A DNA stretch of 64,000 bases from Streptomyces sp. NRRL F-4489 (GCF_001509485.1 NZ_LLZI01000265.1:1-64000), one strand, 5' to 3'. Shown: positions 47,154 to 60,428, counted from the first letter of the stretch. Made by a program: numbers and translations. Notes: a model not told the origin generated them from the letters alone.

Positions 47154-48259
47154 GTGGTCACCTTCTTGTGCTCGGCGCCGACCGCGTCGGCGAGGGTGGC
47201 GTACGGGCTGGTGCGCAGGCGGGCGGCGAGGCCCTTGTGGAGCGCGCGGCACCAGAACGGGCCCTGGTAGATGAAGGCGCTGTAGCCCTGGACGAGGGTG
47301 GCGCCGGCCAGGATGCGCTCCCAGACGTCGTCGGCGGTCTCGACGCCGCCGACACCGATGAGGGTGAGGCGGTCGCCGACCCGGGCGTACAGGCGGCGCA
47401 GGACCTCCAGGGAGCGCTCCTTGAGGGGCGCGCCGGACAGACCGCCGGTCTCGGCGGTCAGCTCGGGGTCGGAGACCAGGCCGAGGCCGTCGCGGGCGAT
47501 CGTGGTGTTGGTGGCGATGATGCCGTCCAGGCGCAGCTCCAGGGCGAGGTCGGCGACCGCGTCCACGTCCTCGTCGGCGAGGTCGGGGGCGATCTTGACC
47601 AGCAGCGGGACCCGGCGGTCGGGGACGCTGCGGTCGGCGGCCTTGCGGACCGCGGTGAGCAGCGGGCGCAGGTGGTCGACGGCCTGGAGGTCGCGCAGCC
47701 CCGGCGTGTTCGGCGAGGAGACGTTGACGACGAGGTAGTCGGCGTGGCGGGCCAGGCGCTCGGTGGAGGTGACGTAGTCGGCGATCGCCTCGGACTCCGG
47801 GACGGTCTTGGTCTTGCCGATGTTGACGCCGACGGTGGTCCTGAAGACCGGGTTGCGGGCGGCCAGGCGGGCGGCGACCGCCGCCGAACCGTCGTTGTTG
47901 AAGCCCATGCGGTTGATCAGCGCGCGGTCCGGGACCAGGCGGAACAGCCGCTTCTTGGGATTGCCGGGCTGCGGCTGGGCGGTGACCGTGCCGATCTCGA
48001 CGTGGTCGAAGCCGAGCAGGGCCATGCCGTCGATGGCCACGGCGTTCTTGTCGAAGCCGGCGGCCAGGCCGAACGGGCCGTGCATCCGGCGGCCCAGGGC
48101 CTCGGTGCGCAGCTCCCTGTAGCGGGGGGCGAGGACGGCCGCGGCGAAGGTGCGGAGCACCGGGACGCGGGCGGCCAGGCGGATCCAGCGGAAGGCCAGG
48201 TGGTGGGCCTTCTCGGGGTCCATGCGCTGGAAGAACAGCTGGAAGAACAGGCGGTACAT
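47150..48259 (-). CDS. pyrD: Dihydroorotate dehydrogenase, quinone-dependent class 2
   Basis: PyrD oxidises dihydroorotate to orotate at the membrane, passing electrons to quinone. The 369-residue protein has the class 2 N-terminal helical extension [20 protein letters not shown], which docks on the membrane, then the FMN barrel: [48 protein letters not shown] with the catalytic Ser, and TNTTIARDG. The ATG at 48257-48259 is chosen because the family begins here. The ribosome-binding site is weak, and a terminator-like hairpin separates it from carB. Confidence 0.95.
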   Translation of the reverse strand: MYRLFFQLFFQRMDPEKAHHLAFRWIRLAARVPVLRTFAAAVLAPRYRELRTEALGRRMHGPFGLAAGFDKNAVAIDGMALLGFDHVEIGTVTAQPQPGNPKKRLFRLVPDRALINRMGFNNDGSAAVAARLAARNPVFRTTVGVNIGKTKTVPESEAIADYVTSTERLARHADYLVVNVSSPNTPGLRDLQAVDHLRPLLTAVRKAADRSVPDRRVPLLVKIAPDLADEDVDAVADLALELRLDGIIATNTTIARDGLGLVSDPELTAETGGLSGAPLKERSLEVLRRLYARVGDRLTLIGVGGVETADDVWERILAGATLVQGYSAFIYQGPFWCRALHKGLAARLRTSPYATLADAVGAEHKKVTT

Positions 48260-48312
48260 GGTGGTGGCGGGCCTTCGCGGGAGGGTTCCAGGGGGGTGTG
48301 GGGCTCGTGAAG

Positions 48313-48339
48313 AGGGGGGCACCGCCGCGGTGCCCCCCT
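48313..48339 (-). terminator. Terminator-like hairpin between carB and pyrD
   Basis: AGGGGGGCACCG (48313-48324) pairs perfectly with 48328-48339 across three bases, 10 bases past the carB stop. The following bases are CTTCACG, not a real U-tract. It may attenuate pyrDF transcription or stabilise the upstream message. Confidence 0.6.
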
Positions 48340-48349
48340 CCTTGGTCCC

Positions 48350-51653
<3,304 letters not shown>

Positions 51654-51661
<8 letters not shown>

Positions 51662-52796
51662 GCTCGCCCTCCATCAGGGATACGAAGCGGTCGAAGAGGT
51701 ACGCGGCGTCGTGCGGGCCGGCAGCCGCCTCGGGGTGGTACTGGACGCTGAAGGCCGGCTGGTCGAGGAGCTGGAGCCCCTCCACCACGTTGTCATTGAG
51801 GCATACGTGGCTGACCTCGGCGCGGCCGAACGGTGTGTCGGAGACCTTGTCGAGGGGCGCGTCCACGGCGAAGCCGTGGTTGTGCGCGGTGACCTCGACC
51901 TTGCCGGTGGTGCGGTCCTGCACCGGCTGGTTGATGCCGCGGTGGCCGTACTTGAGCTTGTACGTGCCGAAGCCCAGCGCGCGGCCCAGGATCTGGTTGC
52001 CGAAGCAGATGCCGAACAGCGGGGTCTTGCGGGAGAGCACCTCGCGCATCACGCCGACCGCGTGGTCGGCGGTGGCGGGGTCGCCGGGCCCGTTGGAGAA
52101 GAACACGCCGTCGGGGGCGACCGCGTAGACGTCCTCGGCGGTGGCGGTGGCCGGCAGCACGTGCACCTCGATGCCGCGCTCGGCCATGCGGTGCGGGGTC
52201 ATGCCCTTGATGCCGAGGTCGACCGCGGCGACGGTGAACTTCTTCTCGCCGATGGCCGGGACGACGTACGCCTCCTTGGTGGCGACCTCCGCGGAGAGGT
52301 CGGCGCCCTGCATCTCGGGCTGCTGGCGCACCTCGGCGAGCATGGTGCCCTCGTCGGGCAGCGCGTTGCCGGAGAAGATGCCGACCCGCATCGCGCCGCG
52401 TTCGCGCAGGTGGCGGGTGAGCGCGCGGGTGTCGATCCCGCGGATGCCGACGACGCCCTGGCGGCGCAGCTCCTCGTCGAGGGAGCGGCGGGAGCGCCAG
52501 TTGGACGGGACGCGGGCGGGGTCGCGGACGACGTAGCCGGCGACCCAGATCCGCGCGGACTCGGGGTCCTCGTCGTTGACCCCGGTGTTCCCGACGTGCG
52601 GGGCGGTCATGACGACGACCTGGCGGTGGTACGAGGGGTCGGTCAGCGTCTCCTGGTAGCCGGTCATGCCGGTGGAGAACACCGCTTCGCCGAAGGTCTC
52701 CCCCACGGCCCCGTAGGCGCGGCCGCGGAACGTGCGGCCGTCCTCCAGGACGAGTACGGCGGGGATTGCGGCGGTCCCCTTGGTGGAGGTCGTCAT
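51654..52796 (-). CDS. carA: Carbamoyl phosphate synthase, small (glutaminase) subunit
   Basis: CarA hydrolyses glutamine and channels ammonia to CarB. The 380-residue protein has the N-terminal CPSase small domain ([34 protein letters not shown]) and a class I glutamine amidotransferase domain with the catalytic Cys in [17 protein letters not shown] near residue 265 and the His-x-Glu in [12 protein letters not shown]. The ATG overlaps the stop of the upstream membrane-protein gene by four bases, and its end overlaps carB. Confidence 0.97.
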
Positions 52797-53383
52797 CGTG
52801 CGCCTTCCGTTTCGGTGTGCTCGGTGGTGTGGTCGGGGGCGGGCTCACTGCGGCCGAGGGCCGCGACCCAAGCGGGGTGCTCGCCGGCGCGGTCGGAGCG
52901 GAAGCCGGAGTCGATCAGCTTCCCGCCGTGCTCCCAGGTGACGACCAGCAGGCCGCCCTCGGGGAGGACCTTGCCGGCGATGCCCTTGTCCAGGCGGGCG
53001 CCGCGGAGGGCGGCGGCCGGGACGAAGAAGTCCGCCGCGCCCGGCCGGACGACGGCCAGGCCCTGGTCGGTCAGGGTGAGTTCGGCGCGGCTGCGGGTGC
53101 CCAGGCCCCGGGCGACGATCCGGTCGAGCCACTGCCCGGCCGTGGTCGAGCCGTGGTAGCGGCCGCTGAGGGTGAGCCGGGCCTCGCCGGCGTCGGCCGG
53201 GACGGCGGGCAGCTCGGGCAGGTCGCCCTGGAGCGTGCCGCGCCATTTCCAGCCCTGGCGCATCAGCCAGTAGACGAAGGCGATGAAGACCAGGAGGCCG
53301 GCGACCCAGGCGAGGCGGGCGGCCCAGTCGGTGACCGGCGCCGAGTGCTGCGCCGCGGCCAAGTGGAACAGGTAAGGAGTCAC
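52793..53383 (-). CDS. Conserved membrane protein embedded in the pyr operon
   Basis: The 196-residue protein has one clear hydrophobic segment near residues 23-41 ([18 protein letters not shown]) after a short N-terminus. A soluble domain follows with beta-strand patterns ([73 protein letters not shown]) that resembles a PH-like fold. No function is known to me. It overlaps pyrC (GTGA) upstream and carA (ATGA) downstream, so it is locked into the pyrimidine operon and translated in step with it; a role in pyrimidine metabolism is inference from this position only. Confidence 0.72.
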   Translation of the reverse strand: MTPYLFHLAAAQHSAPVTDWAARLAWVAGLLVFIAFVYWLMRQGWKWRGTLQGDLPELPAVPADAGEARLTLSGRYHGSTTAGQWLDRIVARGLGTRSRAELTLTDQGLAVVRPGAADFFVPAAALRGARLDKGIAGKVLPEGGLLVVTWEHGGKLIDSGFRSDRAGEHPAWVAALGRSEPAPDHTTEHTETEGAR

Positions 53384-54666
53384 GCCAGCTTCCCGTCGAC
53401 GACCGTTGCGCGGCCCCGCAGGAAGGTGTGGGTGACGCGTCCCGGCAGCTCACGGCCCTCGTAGGGGGTGTTGCGGCTGCGGGAGGCGAAGCCCGCGGGG
53501 TCCACCTCTCCACGGTATGCGGAATCGACCAGCGTGAGATTGGCGGGCTCACCGGCTGAGACGGGGCGGCCGTGCCCGGCCAGCCCGCCGATCCGCGCCG
53601 GGGTGAAGGACATCCGGTCGGCGACCCCGGCCCAGTCCAGCAGCCCGGTCTCGACCATGGTGTGCTGGACGACCGACAGCGCGGTCTCCAGGCCCACCAT
53701 GCCCATCGCGGCCGCGGCCCACTCGCAGTCCTTGTCCTCGTGCGGGTGCGGGGCGTGGTCGGTGGCGACGATGTCGATCGTGCCGTCGGCCAGCGCCTCG
53801 CGCAGCGCCAGGACGTCGCGCTCGGTGCGCAGCGGCGGATTGACCTTGTAGACCGGGTTGTAGCTGCGTACCAGCTCGTCGGTGAGCAGCAGGTGGTGCG
53901 GGGTGACCTCGGCGGTGACGTCGATCCCGCGGGACTTGGCCCAGCGGACGATCTCGACGCTGCCGGCGGTGGAGAGGTGGCAGATGTGCACCCGGGAGCC
54001 GACGTGCTCGGCGAGCAGCACGTCCCGGGCGATGATCGACTCCTCGGCGACGGCGGGCCAGCCGCCGAGCCCCAGCTCGGCCGAGACCACGCCCTCGTTC
54101 ATCTGGGCGCCCTCGGTCAGCCGCGGCTCCTGGGCGTGCTGGGCGATCACGCCGCCGAACGCCTTCACGTACTCCAGCGCCCGCCGCATGATGACCGCGT
54201 CGTCCACGCACTTGCCGTCGTCGGAGAAGACGGTCACGCCGGCGGCCGACTCGTGCATCGCGCCCAGCTCGGCGAGCTTGCGGCCCTCCAGGCCGACGGT
54301 GACGGCGCCGATCGGCTGGACGTCGCAGTAGCCGGACTCCTTGCCGAGCCGGTAGACCTGCTCGACCACGCCGGCGGTGTCGGCGACGGGGAAGGTGTTG
54401 GCCATGGCGAACACGGCGGTGTAGCCGCCGGACGCGGCCGCGCGGGTGCCGGTCAGGACGGTCTCGGAGTCCTCCCGGCCGGGCTCGCGCAGGTGGGTGT
54501 GCAGGTCGACCAGGCCCGGCAGCAGGACCTTGCCGGCCGCCTCGACGACCTCGGCGCCCTCGGCGGACAGCCCGCTGCCCACCGCCTCGATGACCTCACC
54601 GTCGATCAGTACGTCCTGCGGCGCGCCGCCGAGCACCTGCGCACCGCGGATCAGGATCTTGCTCAT
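53380..54666 (-). CDS. pyrC: Dihydroorotase
   Basis: PyrC cyclises carbamoyl-aspartate to dihydroorotate. The 428-residue amidohydrolase has the metal ligands in LVDLHTHLREPGREDSET near residue 52, IAQHAQEP and VHICHLSTAGS, and the catalytic Asp in IVATDHAPHPHEDKDCEW near residue 305. This is the class I (bacterial, long) enzyme. The ATG at 54664-54666 lies five bases after the pyrB stop. Its end overlaps the membrane-protein gene. Confidence 0.97.
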   Translation of the reverse strand: MSKILIRGAQVLGGAPQDVLIDGEVIEAVGSGLSAEGAEVVEAAGKVLLPGLVDLHTHLREPGREDSETVLTGTRAAASGGYTAVFAMANTFPVADTAGVVEQVYRLGKESGYCDVQPIGAVTVGLEGRKLAELGAMHESAAGVTVFSDDGKCVDDAVIMRRALEYVKAFGGVIAQHAQEPRLTEGAQMNEGVVSAELGLGGWPAVAEESIIARDVLLAEHVGSRVHICHLSTAGSVEIVRWAKSRGIDVTAEVTPHHLLLTDELVRSYNPVYKVNPPLRTERDVLALREALADGTIDIVATDHAPHPHEDKDCEWAAAAMGMVGLETALSVVQHTMVETGLLDWAGVADRMSFTPARIGGLAGHGRPVSAGEPANLTLVDSAYRGEVDPAGFASRSRNTPYEGRELPGRVTHTFLRGRATVVDGKLA

Positions 54667-54671
54667 GCTTT

Positions 54672-55649
54672 CTACTTCTCCTCGGTACGGGGGTTCGTGA
54701 CGGCCGGTTCGTTGCCGCCGAGCAGCAGGTAGAGGACGGCCATGCGGATGGAGACGCCGTTGGCGACCTGCTCGACGACCGTGCAGCGCGGGGAGTCGGC
54801 GACCTCGGCGGTGATCTCCATACCGCGGACCATCGGGCCGGGGTGCATCACCACGGCGTGCCCGGGCATCCGGGCCATCCGGTCGGCGTCCAGGCCGTAG
54901 CGGCGGGAGTACTCCCGCTCGGTGGGGAAGAAGGCGGCGTTCATCCGCTCGCGCTGGACCCGCAGCATCATCACCGCGTCGGACTTCGGCAGCACCGCGT
55001 CGAGGTCGTACGAGACCGCGCACGGCCAGTTCTCGACGCCGACCGGCACCAGGGTGGGCGGCGCGACGAGGGTGACCTCGGCGCCCAGGGTGTGCAGCAG
55101 GTCGACGTTGGAGCGGGCGACCCGGCTGTGCAGCACGTCGCCGACGATCGTGATGCGCTTGCCGGCGAGGTCCTGGCCGAGGCCGGCGTCCGGGCCGATC
55201 AGCCGGCGCCGCATGGTGAAGGCGTCCAGCAGCGCCTGGGTGGGGTGCTGGTGAGTGCCGTCGCCGGCGTTGATGACGGGGGCGTCGATCCAGCCGGAGG
55301 TGGCGAGCCGGTAGGGCGCGCCGGAGGCGCTGTGCCGGATGACGACGGCGTCCACGCCCATCGCCTCCAGGGTCTGCGCGGTGTCCTTCAGGGACTCGCC
55401 CTTGGAGACGCTGGAGCCCTTGGCGGCGAAGTTGATGACGTCCGCGGAGAGCCGCTTCTCGGCGGCCTCGAAGGAGATCCGGGTGCGGGTGGAGTCCTCG
55501 AAGAAGAGGTTGCAGACGGTGCGCCCGCGCAGCGCGGGGAGCTTCTTGATCGGCCGGTCGGCGACCCGGGCCATTTCCTCGGCGGTGTCGAGGATCAGCA
55601 CGGCGTCGTCCCGCGTGAGGTCGGCGGCCGAGATGAGGTGACGCTTCAT
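54672..55649 (-). CDS. pyrB: Aspartate carbamoyltransferase, catalytic chain
   Basis: PyrB joins carbamoyl phosphate and aspartate, the committed step. The 325-residue protein begins [20 protein letters not shown] and has the carbamoyl-phosphate motif [18 protein letters not shown] near residue 50, the [19 protein letters not shown] loop, and [14 protein letters not shown]. No pyrI regulatory chain is nearby, as in other pyrR-type operons. The start (55647-55649) is chosen over an upstream ATG because the family begins here. The 100-base pyrR-pyrB gap contains no obvious terminator. Confidence 0.97.
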   Translation of the reverse strand: MKRHLISAADLTRDDAVLILDTAEEMARVADRPIKKLPALRGRTVCNLFFEDSTRTRISFEAAEKRLSADVINFAAKGSSVSKGESLKDTAQTLEAMGVDAVVIRHSASGAPYRLATSGWIDAPVINAGDGTHQHPTQALLDAFTMRRRLIGPDAGLGQDLAGKRITIVGDVLHSRVARSNVDLLHTLGAEVTLVAPPTLVPVGVENWPCAVSYDLDAVLPKSDAVMMLRVQRERMNAAFFPTEREYSRRYGLDADRMARMPGHAVVMHPGPMVRGMEITAEVADSPRCTVVEQVANGVSIRMAVLYLLLGGNEPAVTNPRTEEK

Positions 55650-55749
55650 CCGGTTTTCTCCGGTGGTGAGGGAGGTATACGGGAATGTCCGTTGAGCAGG
55701 CATGGGTGCGGGCCCGGGCTCACCGGGTGTCCGTACGCGGGTGCGTGCG

Positions 55750-56397
<648 letters not shown>

Positions 56398-56471
56398 CGA
56401 GCTTCAGGCTACCAGGAGGCCCCCGGCGACCCGAACGCCCCCCTGACGGGTGAGGCTTGGGCCCATTCGGC

Positions 56472-56514
56472 TTGACGAAGTCAGATTACGCTGCGTAACC
56501 TCACAGTGAGTTAC
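56472..56514 (+). promoter_or_regulatory. bldD promoter with autoregulatory dyad
   Basis: TTGACG (56472-56477) and TAACCT (56496-56501) are 18 bases apart. Over the start point lies a dyad, GTAAC(C)TCAC-A-GTGAGTTAC (56495-56514), with the TCAC/GTGA halves that BldD recognises. BldD is known to repress its own promoter. Confidence 0.75.
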
Positions 56515-56562
56515 CAGCCACGCGGCAGCGCCGCATGTCGATACAGCCGTCTGGGGAGCTTT

Positions 56563-57063
56563 ATGTCCAGCGAATACGCCAAACAGCTCGGGGCCAAGCT
56601 CCGCGCCATCCGTACCCAGCAGGGCCTCTCTCTCCATGGCGTCGAGGAGAAGTCCCAGGGCCGCTGGAAGGCCGTGGTGGTGGGGTCCTACGAGCGCGGT
56701 GACCGTGCCGTGACCGTCCAGCGCCTCGCCGAGCTCGCGGACTTCTACGGCGTGCCAGTGCAGGAGCTGCTGCCCGGTACGACGCCGGGGGGTGCCGCCG
56801 AGCCGCCGCCGAAGCTGGTGCTGGACCTGGAGCGCCTGGCCCACGTCCCGCAGGAGAAGGCCGGCCCGCTCCAGCGCTATGCCGCCACGATCCAGAGCCA
56901 GCGCGGTGATTACAACGGCAAGGTCCTCTCGATCCGCCAGGACGATCTCCGCACCCTCGCGGTGATCTACGACCAGTCGCCCTCGGTGCTCACCGAGCAG
57001 CTCATCAGCTGGGGCGTGCTGGACGCGGACGCCCGCCGGGCCGTGCAGCACGAGGAGATCTAG
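56563..57063 (+). CDS. bldD: Developmental master repressor BldD
   Basis: BldD represses sporulation genes during vegetative growth when held in a dimer by tetrameric cyclic di-GMP. The 166-residue protein starts MSSEYAKQLGAKLRAIRTQQ and has an XRE-type HTH (residues 10-70, with GSYERGDRAVTVQRLAELAD). The C-terminal domain contains the c-di-GMP signature RGD-x8-RQDD (RGDYNGKVLSIRQDD). It is nearly identical to the S. coelicolor protein as I remember it. The frame is open upstream to 56506, but the ATG at 56563 is the known start. It lies divergent from pyrR. Confidence 0.97.
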   Translation: MSSEYAKQLGAKLRAIRTQQGLSLHGVEEKSQGRWKAVVVGSYERGDRAVTVQRLAELADFYGVPVQELLPGTTPGGAAEPPPKLVLDLERLAHVPQEKAGPLQRYAATIQSQRGDYNGKVLSIRQDDLRTLAVIYDQSPSVLTEQLISWGVLDADARRAVQHEEI

Positions 57064-57107
57064 GGGCCCTGCCCCGTCGCTTTACCCGTCTGACAAGCAG
57101 AAACGTA

Positions 57108-57136
57108 CCGCCGCTCCGGGCCTCCCGGGGCGGCGG
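57108..57136 (+). terminator. bldD terminator
   Basis: CCGCCGCTCCGGG (57108-57120) pairs with 57124-57136 (one G-U pair) across a three-base loop, followed by TCGTCGTCT. The remaining about 190 bases before nusB are GC-rich with a repeated CCGGCCGGT and no gene. Confidence 0.75.
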
Positions 57137-57324
57137 TCGTCGTCTGCGGGCACCCCGACGCCATCAGGCGCGCCGCGCACGGCCGCGGGGCTGCCGGGCG
57201 TACCCCACCGGCCCCGGACGCACCACGGGCCCGCAGCGGCGCTGGTGCGTCGCTCCGGGCCCGTCGGGGTCTGGCGGTGTTCCGGCCGGTCGGGCGCCGG
57301 CCGGTCAGCCGCCGCGCGGCCGGC

Positions 57325-57762
57325 TCAGCGGCTCTCCTCGCGGCGCAGCCCCGGCTTGAGCTCCTTCAGCCGGGCCAGCAGGCCGTTGACGAAGGCCGGG
57401 GAGTCGTCCGTGGAGAATTCCTTGGCCAGCTGCACGGCCTCGTCGATCGCCACCGCGTCCGGCGTGCCGTCCACCCACAGCAGCTCGTAGGCGCCGAGCC
57501 GGAGGATGGAGCGGTCGGCCGCCGGCATCCGGTCCAGGTCCCAGTCCACGGAGTAGGTGGAGAGCAGTTCGTCGATGCGGGCGACGTGGTCCGCGTACCC
57601 CTCGACCAGTTCGAGGGTGTACTCGTTCAGCGGCGGCTGCCGGGTGTCGGTCCGGGCATGGCGCATCCAGTCCGCCAGCACGGACTGCACATCGGCACCG
57701 CGCTGGTCGGCCTCGAAGAGGATCTGGAAGGCGCGCTTACGGGCCTTGGTGCGGGCAGCCAC
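57325..57762 (-). CDS. nusB: Transcription antitermination protein NusB
   Basis: NusB joins NusE, NusG and NusA in antitermination on rRNA operons. The 145-residue helical protein begins MAARTKARKRAFQILFEADQRG, has RMPAADRSILRLGAYELLW near residue 80 and VAIDEAVQLAKEFSTDDSPAFVNGLL near the C-terminus, all standard. The GTG start lies two bases after the efp stop, so the two are probably co-translated. Confidence 0.96.
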   Translation of the reverse strand: MAARTKARKRAFQILFEADQRGADVQSVLADWMRHARTDTRQPPLNEYTLELVEGYADHVARIDELLSTYSVDWDLDRMPAADRSILRLGAYELLWVDGTPDAVAIDEAVQLAKEFSTDDSPAFVNGLLARLKELKPGLRREESR

Positions 57763-57764
57763 GG

Positions 57765-58331
57765 TTAGCTGTTCACCCGGCCGAGGTAGTCGCCGGTGCG
57801 GGTGTCGACCTTGATCTTCTCACCGGTGGTGATGAAGAGCGGGACCTGGATCTCGTAGCCGGTCTCCAGCTTGGCGGGCTTGGTGCCGCCGGTGGAGCGG
57901 TCGCCCTGGACGCCCGGCTCGGTCTCGGCGATGGTCAGCTCGACGGCGGCCGGCAGCTCGACGTAGAGCACCTGGCCCTCGTTCTGCGCGACGACCGCCT
58001 CGAAGCCCTCCAGGAGGAAGTTCGCCGCGTCGCCGACGGTCTTGCGGTCGACGTGCAGCTGGTCGTAGGTGTCCATGTCCATGAAGACGAAGTAGTCGCC
58101 GTCCATGTACGAGAACTGCATACCGCGCTTGTCGACGTTGGCCGTCTCGACCTTGACGCCGGCGTTGAAGGTCTTGTCCACCACCTTGCCGGAGAGCACG
58201 TTCTTGAGCTTGGTACGGACGAAGGCCGGGCCCTTACCGGGCTTGACGTGCTGGAACTCGACGACGGACCAGAGCTGGCCGCCTTCGAGCTTGAGCACCA
58301 TGCCGTTCTTGAGGTCGTTCGTGGAAGCCAC
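57765..58331 (-). CDS. efp: Translation elongation factor P
   Basis: EF-P rescues ribosomes stalled at polyproline stretches. The 188-residue protein has the three beta-barrel domains; the tip loop [11 protein letters not shown] near residue 30 carries a Lys (KPGKG), the usual modified or active residue in this group. The GTG start follows CAGGAGATTCCGCAACC. It is upstream of nusB and downstream of the M24 protein gene. Confidence 0.97.
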   Translation of the reverse strand: MASTNDLKNGMVLKLEGGQLWSVVEFQHVKPGKGPAFVRTKLKNVLSGKVVDKTFNAGVKVETANVDKRGMQFSYMDGDYFVFMDMDTYDQLHVDRKTVGDAANFLLEGFEAVVAQNEGQVLYVELPAAVELTIAETEPGVQGDRSTGGTKPAKLETGYEIQVPLFITTGEKIKVDTRTGDYLGRVNS

Positions 58332-58397
58332 GGTTGCGGAATCTCCTGGACTGCAGGTGGTGGGTACCTCGAAACCGCCCGCAGCGAGCCGGGTGGC

Positions 58398-59504
58398 TCA
58401 CAGGGCGAGCAGCTCCTTGGTCGTGATGGTGAGTAGCTCGGGTCCGCCGTCCGCCTCGGGGCGGACGACGAGGGTGTCGTCGATCCGGACACCCCCACGG
58501 CCCGGGATGTGGACCCCTGGCTCGACGGTGACCGGCACGCAAGCGTCCAGTTTACCCATGGCGCCGGGTGACAACTGAGGGTCCTCGTCGATTTCGAGTC
58601 CGACACCGTGCCCGGTCCACGGGCCGAGCCCCTCGCCGTGCCCCGCGGCCTCCAGGACCTGCCGGGTCACCCGGTCCACATCGCGGCACTCCACCCCCGG
58701 TGCCAGCGCCTGCCGGCCGGCCTTCTGCGCGGCGAAGACCAGGTCGTACAGCTCGATCTGCCAGTCCGCCGGGGTGGTGCCGATGACGAAGGTCCGGCCG
58801 ATCTCGCAGCGGTAGCCGCGGTAGTTCGCGCCGAGGTTGACGGTGAGGAAGTCGCCCTCCTCGACCCGGCGGTCGGTGGGCAGGTGCCCGGCGCGTCCGG
58901 AGTTCGGGCCGGTGGCGACGGAGGTGGGGAACGCCGGGCCGTCCGCGCCGTGGTCGACCAGCCGGCGCTCCAGCTCCAGCGCGAGATGGCGCTCGGTGCG
59001 GCCGACGAGGATGGATTCCAGCAGTTCGCCCAGCGCCTGGTCGCTGATCTCCGCGGCGATCCGCAGGCAGGCGATCTCGTCGTCGTCCTTGACCAGCCGC
59101 TGCGCCTCGACCGCACAGGCCAGGTCGGTCAGCCGGGTCCGGGGCGCGACGCGGGCCAGCGCCCGGTGGCGGCTGACGGTGAGGTGGTGCTCCTCGACGG
59201 CCAGGGTGTCCGCGCCCGACTTCTCGGCGAGCCCGGCGGCGGCCACCACCGGGTCGCCGCCGCGCGCGGGCAGTACCGAGACCCGGATGTCGTCGGCGGG
59301 CCGGCCCTCGGTGGGGTCGCCGGTCAGCGGGCGCCCGCAGAGCAGGACGTCGGCGCCGGGGCCCAGCAGCAGGGCGGCGCCGGGCGGCGCGGCGCCGGTG
59401 AGGTAGCGGACGTTGGCGGGGCGCGAGATCAGGGCGGCGGTGGATCCGGTTGCGGCGCAGCGGTCGCGCAGCCGCGCGCGTCGGACCGCGTACAACTCGG
59501 ACAT
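58398..59504 (-). CDS. M24 (aminopeptidase P/prolidase) family protein with altered metal ligands
   Basis: The 368-residue protein has the creatinase N-terminal domain (about 1-125) and the pita-bread M24 domain. The metal-binding positions are unusual. The first Asp block reads LTVNLGANYRGYRCEIGRTF (Asp changed to Asn, second Asp to Glu). GHGVGLEIDEDP keeps the first His but lacks the second (His changed to Asp), TVEPG keeps its Glu, and RIDDTLVV has Asp for the last Glu. It may use a different metal, have low activity or be non-catalytic. It precedes efp and nusB on the same strand, as in other Streptomyces. Confidence 0.82.
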   Translation of the reverse strand: MSELYAVRRARLRDRCAATGSTAALISRPANVRYLTGAAPPGAALLLGPGADVLLCGRPLTGDPTEGRPADDIRVSVLPARGGDPVVAAAGLAEKSGADTLAVEEHHLTVSRHRALARVAPRTRLTDLACAVEAQRLVKDDDEIACLRIAAEISDQALGELLESILVGRTERHLALELERRLVDHGADGPAFPTSVATGPNSGRAGHLPTDRRVEEGDFLTVNLGANYRGYRCEIGRTFVIGTTPADWQIELYDLVFAAQKAGRQALAPGVECRDVDRVTRQVLEAAGHGEGLGPWTGHGVGLEIDEDPQLSPGAMGKLDACVPVTVEPGVHIPGRGGVRIDDTLVVRPEADGGPELLTITTKELLAL

Positions 59505-59532
59505 ATCGCCAGCGTACGACCGCGCTCCCGGA

Positions 59533-59553
59533 GCGGCCGTCCGGGACGGCCGC
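59533..59553 (-). terminator. Terminator after the P-loop gene
   Basis: GCGGCCGTC (59533-59541) pairs perfectly with GACGGCCGC (59545-59553), about 35 bases past the P-loop gene stop on the minus strand. Confidence 0.6.
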
Positions 59554-59588
59554 CCGGGGGACGGACCGCGTCGCGGCCGGGCGGGCCG

Positions 59589-60428
59589 CTACCAGCTGGG
59601 CGGGCTGGCCAGGCTGCGCGCGACCACCTCGTCCAGCGCCCGCACGGTGGTGGCCACATCGTGCTGGGAGTTGTCGATGATCGGCAGGCCGGAGCCGTAC
59701 CAGCCGGCCATCCGGCCGTGGATGCGGGCCACCTCCTCGTCGGACAGGCGGCGGTTGCCGGTGCGGCGGGCGTTGCGCTCCAGGACGACCTCCAGCCCGG
59801 GCAGCAGCACGATCGGCAGCAGGCCGGGGCCGACGTGGCGCTTCCAGCCGCCGAGGCCGACGACCGGGCGGTCCGGGAAGACGGCGTCGTCGAGGATGCA
59901 GGAGATGCCGTTGGCGAGGAAGTTGCGGGCCGCGAAACCGCAGGTGCGGCGGGCCAGGCGGTACTGCGCCTCGGAGTGGTCGTTCCAGCCGGACTGCGGA
60001 TCGGCGAAACCGGCCCGCACCCACTCCCGGACGTCGTCCAGGCTGATGTGCGCGGTCGGCACCCGCCGGGTGTCGGCCCAGTGCCGGGCGACGCTGGTCT
60101 TCCCGGCGCCGGCCGGGCCGATCAGCAGCACCGCGACGGCGGCGTGCGCGGCGTCCGGCGCGGCGCTGCCCGGCGGCGGGCTGGGCAGCGGAACGGGCGC
60201 GCCGGGCGGCAGCTGCACATGGCCGGTGACGTCACCGGTGGTGGGCGGGGCGGGCGGGGCCTGGTGGGGCCCCGGCGCGGGGCCCGGCCAGCCGTGGCCG
60301 GGGGCGGGCGGGGGCGGGGCCGCGCCGGGCCCGCCGGGGTGCGGCGTCCAGTGCATGGCGGGTCCGGCCCCCGGGCCGGGAAGCGGGCCGCGGGGCGGTG
60401 GCAGCGGAGCCCCCACTGCGTACTGCAT
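59589..60428 (-). CDS. P-loop kinase-like protein with a Pro/Gly-rich N-terminus
   Basis: The first about 95 of 279 residues are rich in Pro, Gly and Ala (PPPRGPLPGPGAGPA, PGGPGAAPPPPAPGHGW) and look disordered. Then comes a compact ATP-binding domain with Walker A LLIGPAGAGKTSVARHWADT near residue 105, followed by SLDDVREWVRAG and ILDDAVFPDRP, a layout seen in small-molecule kinases of the zeta-toxin/chloramphenicol-phosphotransferase type. The ATG (60426-60428) follows GGAGAG. The role is unknown. It lies between the M24 gene and aroQ on the same strand. Confidence 0.7.
   Translation of the reverse strand: MQYAVGAPLPPPRGPLPGPGAGPAMHWTPHPGGPGAAPPPPAPGHGWPGPAPGPHQAPPAPPTTGDVTGHVQLPPGAPVPLPSPPPGSAAPDAAHAAVAVLLIGPAGAGKTSVARHWADTRRVPTAHISLDDVREWVRAGFADPQSGWNDHSEAQYRLARRTCGFAARNFLANGISCILDDAVFPDRPVVGLGGWKRHVGPGLLPIVLLPGLEVVLERNARRTGNRRLSDEEVARIHGRMAGWYGSGLPIIDNSQHDVATTVRALDEVVARSLASPPSW

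Noticed and set aside
53404..53411. A single CGTTGCGC as a third site of the davA/permease regulon
   Set aside because: It is isolated inside the pyrC coding region, with no phased partners or nearby promoter.
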